Positions 31,695-32,625 of a stretch of DNA of 32,625 nucleotides are shown here, piece after piece (the first letter of the stretch is position 1; the number at the start of each line of letters is the position of its first letter). The stretch is from Bacteroidales bacterium. GTDB lineage: Bacteria > Planctomycetota > Planctomycetia > Gemmatales > Gemmataceae. A program made the translations under genes and the position numbers. The DNA lies in NCBI GenBank assembly GCA_026931725.1, contig JAIXLE010000171.1, positions 1 through 32,625 on the forward strand, given 5' to 3'. The notes under the pieces were generated by a model. The model made no database searches, had not been told where the DNA came from, and was given only the letters and a program-made list of their open reading frames with translations.

Positions 31695-32625
31695 ATGACA
31701 CTTCCTCATTCTCGCCGAGAGTTTCTGCGCACCACGGGGATTGGTGCCGCCGCGATGCCGTTCCTGATGAACCTGCCCTCACTGGGGTTCGCCAATCAGG
31801 GTCGACGCAAACAACGGCTGGTCATAATGTTCAGCCCGAACGGGGTCATTCCTGGCGCGTTCTGGCCGAACGAGGAAGGAACCGCGTTCACCCTGAAAGA
31901 AAGCCTCACCCCGCTGGCTCCGTTCCAGAAACAGACACTCATTCTGAACGGTGTCTGCGATCGCGTCCGCGGCGACGGCGATAGCCACATGCGCGGCATC
32001 GGCTGCCTGCTGACCGGAATTGAACTGTTCCCTGGGAACATTCAAGGCGGCTCGCACACCCCGGCGGGCTGGGCCAGCGGGCTTTCGATCGACCAGGAGA
32101 TCAAAAACTTCCTGCAAAAAGACCCCGCGACCCGCACCCGCTTCGGCTCGCTCGAATTCGGTGCCCTCGTGCCCGAACGGGCCGACACCTGGACCCGGAT
32201 GGTCTACACCGGCCCGAATCAGCCGGTCACCCCGCTCGACGATCCGTACCAAATGTTCCAAAAGCTGTACGGTCGAGCCAAGGACCGCGAAAACCTCACC
32301 AGCGTCCTGGATGCCCTGACCGACGATCTGACCAAACTCCGCTCCCAAGTGGGAAGCGAAGATCGACAATTGCTCGATCAGCACACCAGTTTCGTCCGCG
32401 ACATGGAGAAAGAACTGCGGGCGAGCAAGAACCAAGCCGCATTGAACCACCCCGTTCCCGAACTGGAACCCGGCGTGAAGGAAGAAAACGACAATCTGCC
32501 GACGATCAGCAAGATGCAGATTGAGTTGATGGTCAACAGTTTTGCCAACGACTTCAGCCGGATTGCGACGCTGCAATACACGAACTCGGTCGGTCAAGCC
32601 AAGATGCGCTGGATCGGTGTAGAGG
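31695..32625 (+). CDS. DUF1552 Tat-exported protein, 3' partial
   Basis: The first 310 residues are visible, and the frame is still open at the last base, so the gene is cut by the window edge (typical length is about 430-450). A Tat leader is clear: [20 protein letters not shown]. The DUF1552 core follows: [20 protein letters not shown], the segment [38 protein letters not shown] and a helical region with [23 protein letters not shown] 31695 has GGAG about 8 nt upstream. It lies 43 bp after the DUF1592-type cytochrome gene, the usual planctomycete pairing. The function of the pair is unknown. Confidence 0.92.
   Translation, partial: MTLPHSRREFLRTTGIGAAAMPFLMNLPSLGFANQGRRKQRLVIMFSPNGVIPGAFWPNEEGTAFTLKESLTPLAPFQKQTLILNGVCDRVRGDGDSHMRGIGCLLTGIELFPGNIQGGSHTPAGWASGLSIDQEIKNFLQKDPATRTRFGSLEFGALVPERADTWTRMVYTGPNQPVTPLDDPYQMFQKLYGRAKDRENLTSVLDALTDDLTKLRSQVGSEDRQLLDQHTSFVRDMEKELRASKNQAALNHPVPELEPGVKEENDNLPTISKMQIELMVNSFANDFSRIATLQYTNSVGQAKMRWIGVE

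Noticed and set aside
31779..32597. A 272-residue minus-strand frame at the right edge
   Set aside because: The plus strand encodes a DUF1552 protein with a Tat leader that runs off the window; the minus frame is its shadow.
1..32625. CRISPR arrays, tRNA or rRNA genes, insertion sequences
   Set aside because: I saw no regularly spaced repeat array, no cloverleaf with a TTCRA arm, and no transposase with terminal inverted repeats; a dedicated scan was not possible.

Overview
This 32.6 kb window looks like chromosomal DNA of a planctomycete, most likely in the Gemmata group (Gemmataceae). The evidence is the gene set: a TIGR02996-type N-terminal domain on a leucine-rich-repeat protein, DUF1501 and DUF1552 Tat-exported proteins, a large DUF1587/1592/1588/1585-type cytochrome, and many secreted or lipoprotein genes of unknown function. 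The DNA is GC-rich except for one AT-rich patch near 24.2-24.95 kb. I saw no rRNA, tRNA, CRISPR array, complete insertion sequence or phage module.

Layout. 1-2.24 kb: the end of a GAF/SpoIIE-type PP2C phosphatase, then a HemW-like radical SAM protein. 2.3-6.3 kb (minus strand): a tiny BON-like protein, a fumarylacetoacetate-hydrolase-family enzyme, a short DnaA-family protein and a cysteine desulfurase. 6.3-12.4 kb (plus): a DUF1501 protein, a cyanophycin-synthetase-like ligase, then an overlapping pair encoding a lipoprotein and a glycine-rich membrane protein. 12.5-15.2 kb (minus): a Tyr/Asn/Gly-rich secreted protein and a SWIM-SNF2 helicase. 15.3-17.9 kb (plus): the LRR protein and an SGNH-like membrane-anchored protein. 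17.9-19.6 kb (minus): mannose-6-phosphate isomerase translationally coupled to a PxpA/LamB-YcsF protein. 19.8-24.8 kb: a secreted FPGQP-repeat protein, a secreted protein, a ParB-like protein, a CitMHS/NhaD-like antiporter, a lipoprotein and an AT-rich P-loop gene. 25.1 kb to the right edge (plus): a very large Ala/Gln/Lys/Glu-rich exported protein, an alpha-toroid (prenyltransferase/squalene-oxidase repeat) protein, the DUF1592-type cytochrome and a DUF1552 protein cut by the window edge.

No single obvious defence or biosynthetic system is present. The most interesting points are: (1) the overlapping lipoprotein plus glycine-hairpin membrane protein pair, of unknown function; (2) a DnaA-family protein that begins directly at the AAA+ domain; (3) a dispersed palindromic repeat in two copies, one of them a large perfect inverted repeat starting at the base after a stop codon; (4) three genes whose -10-like TANAAT box sits only 6-7 nt before the start codon, suggesting leaderless mRNAs; (5) the AT-rich P-loop gene; (6) the same-strand extracytoplasmic cluster at the right end. 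Start codons were moved inward from the longest open frame wherever a ribosome binding site, signal peptide or family N-terminus pointed to a shorter protein. All family assignments come from reading the translated sequence; no database search was run.
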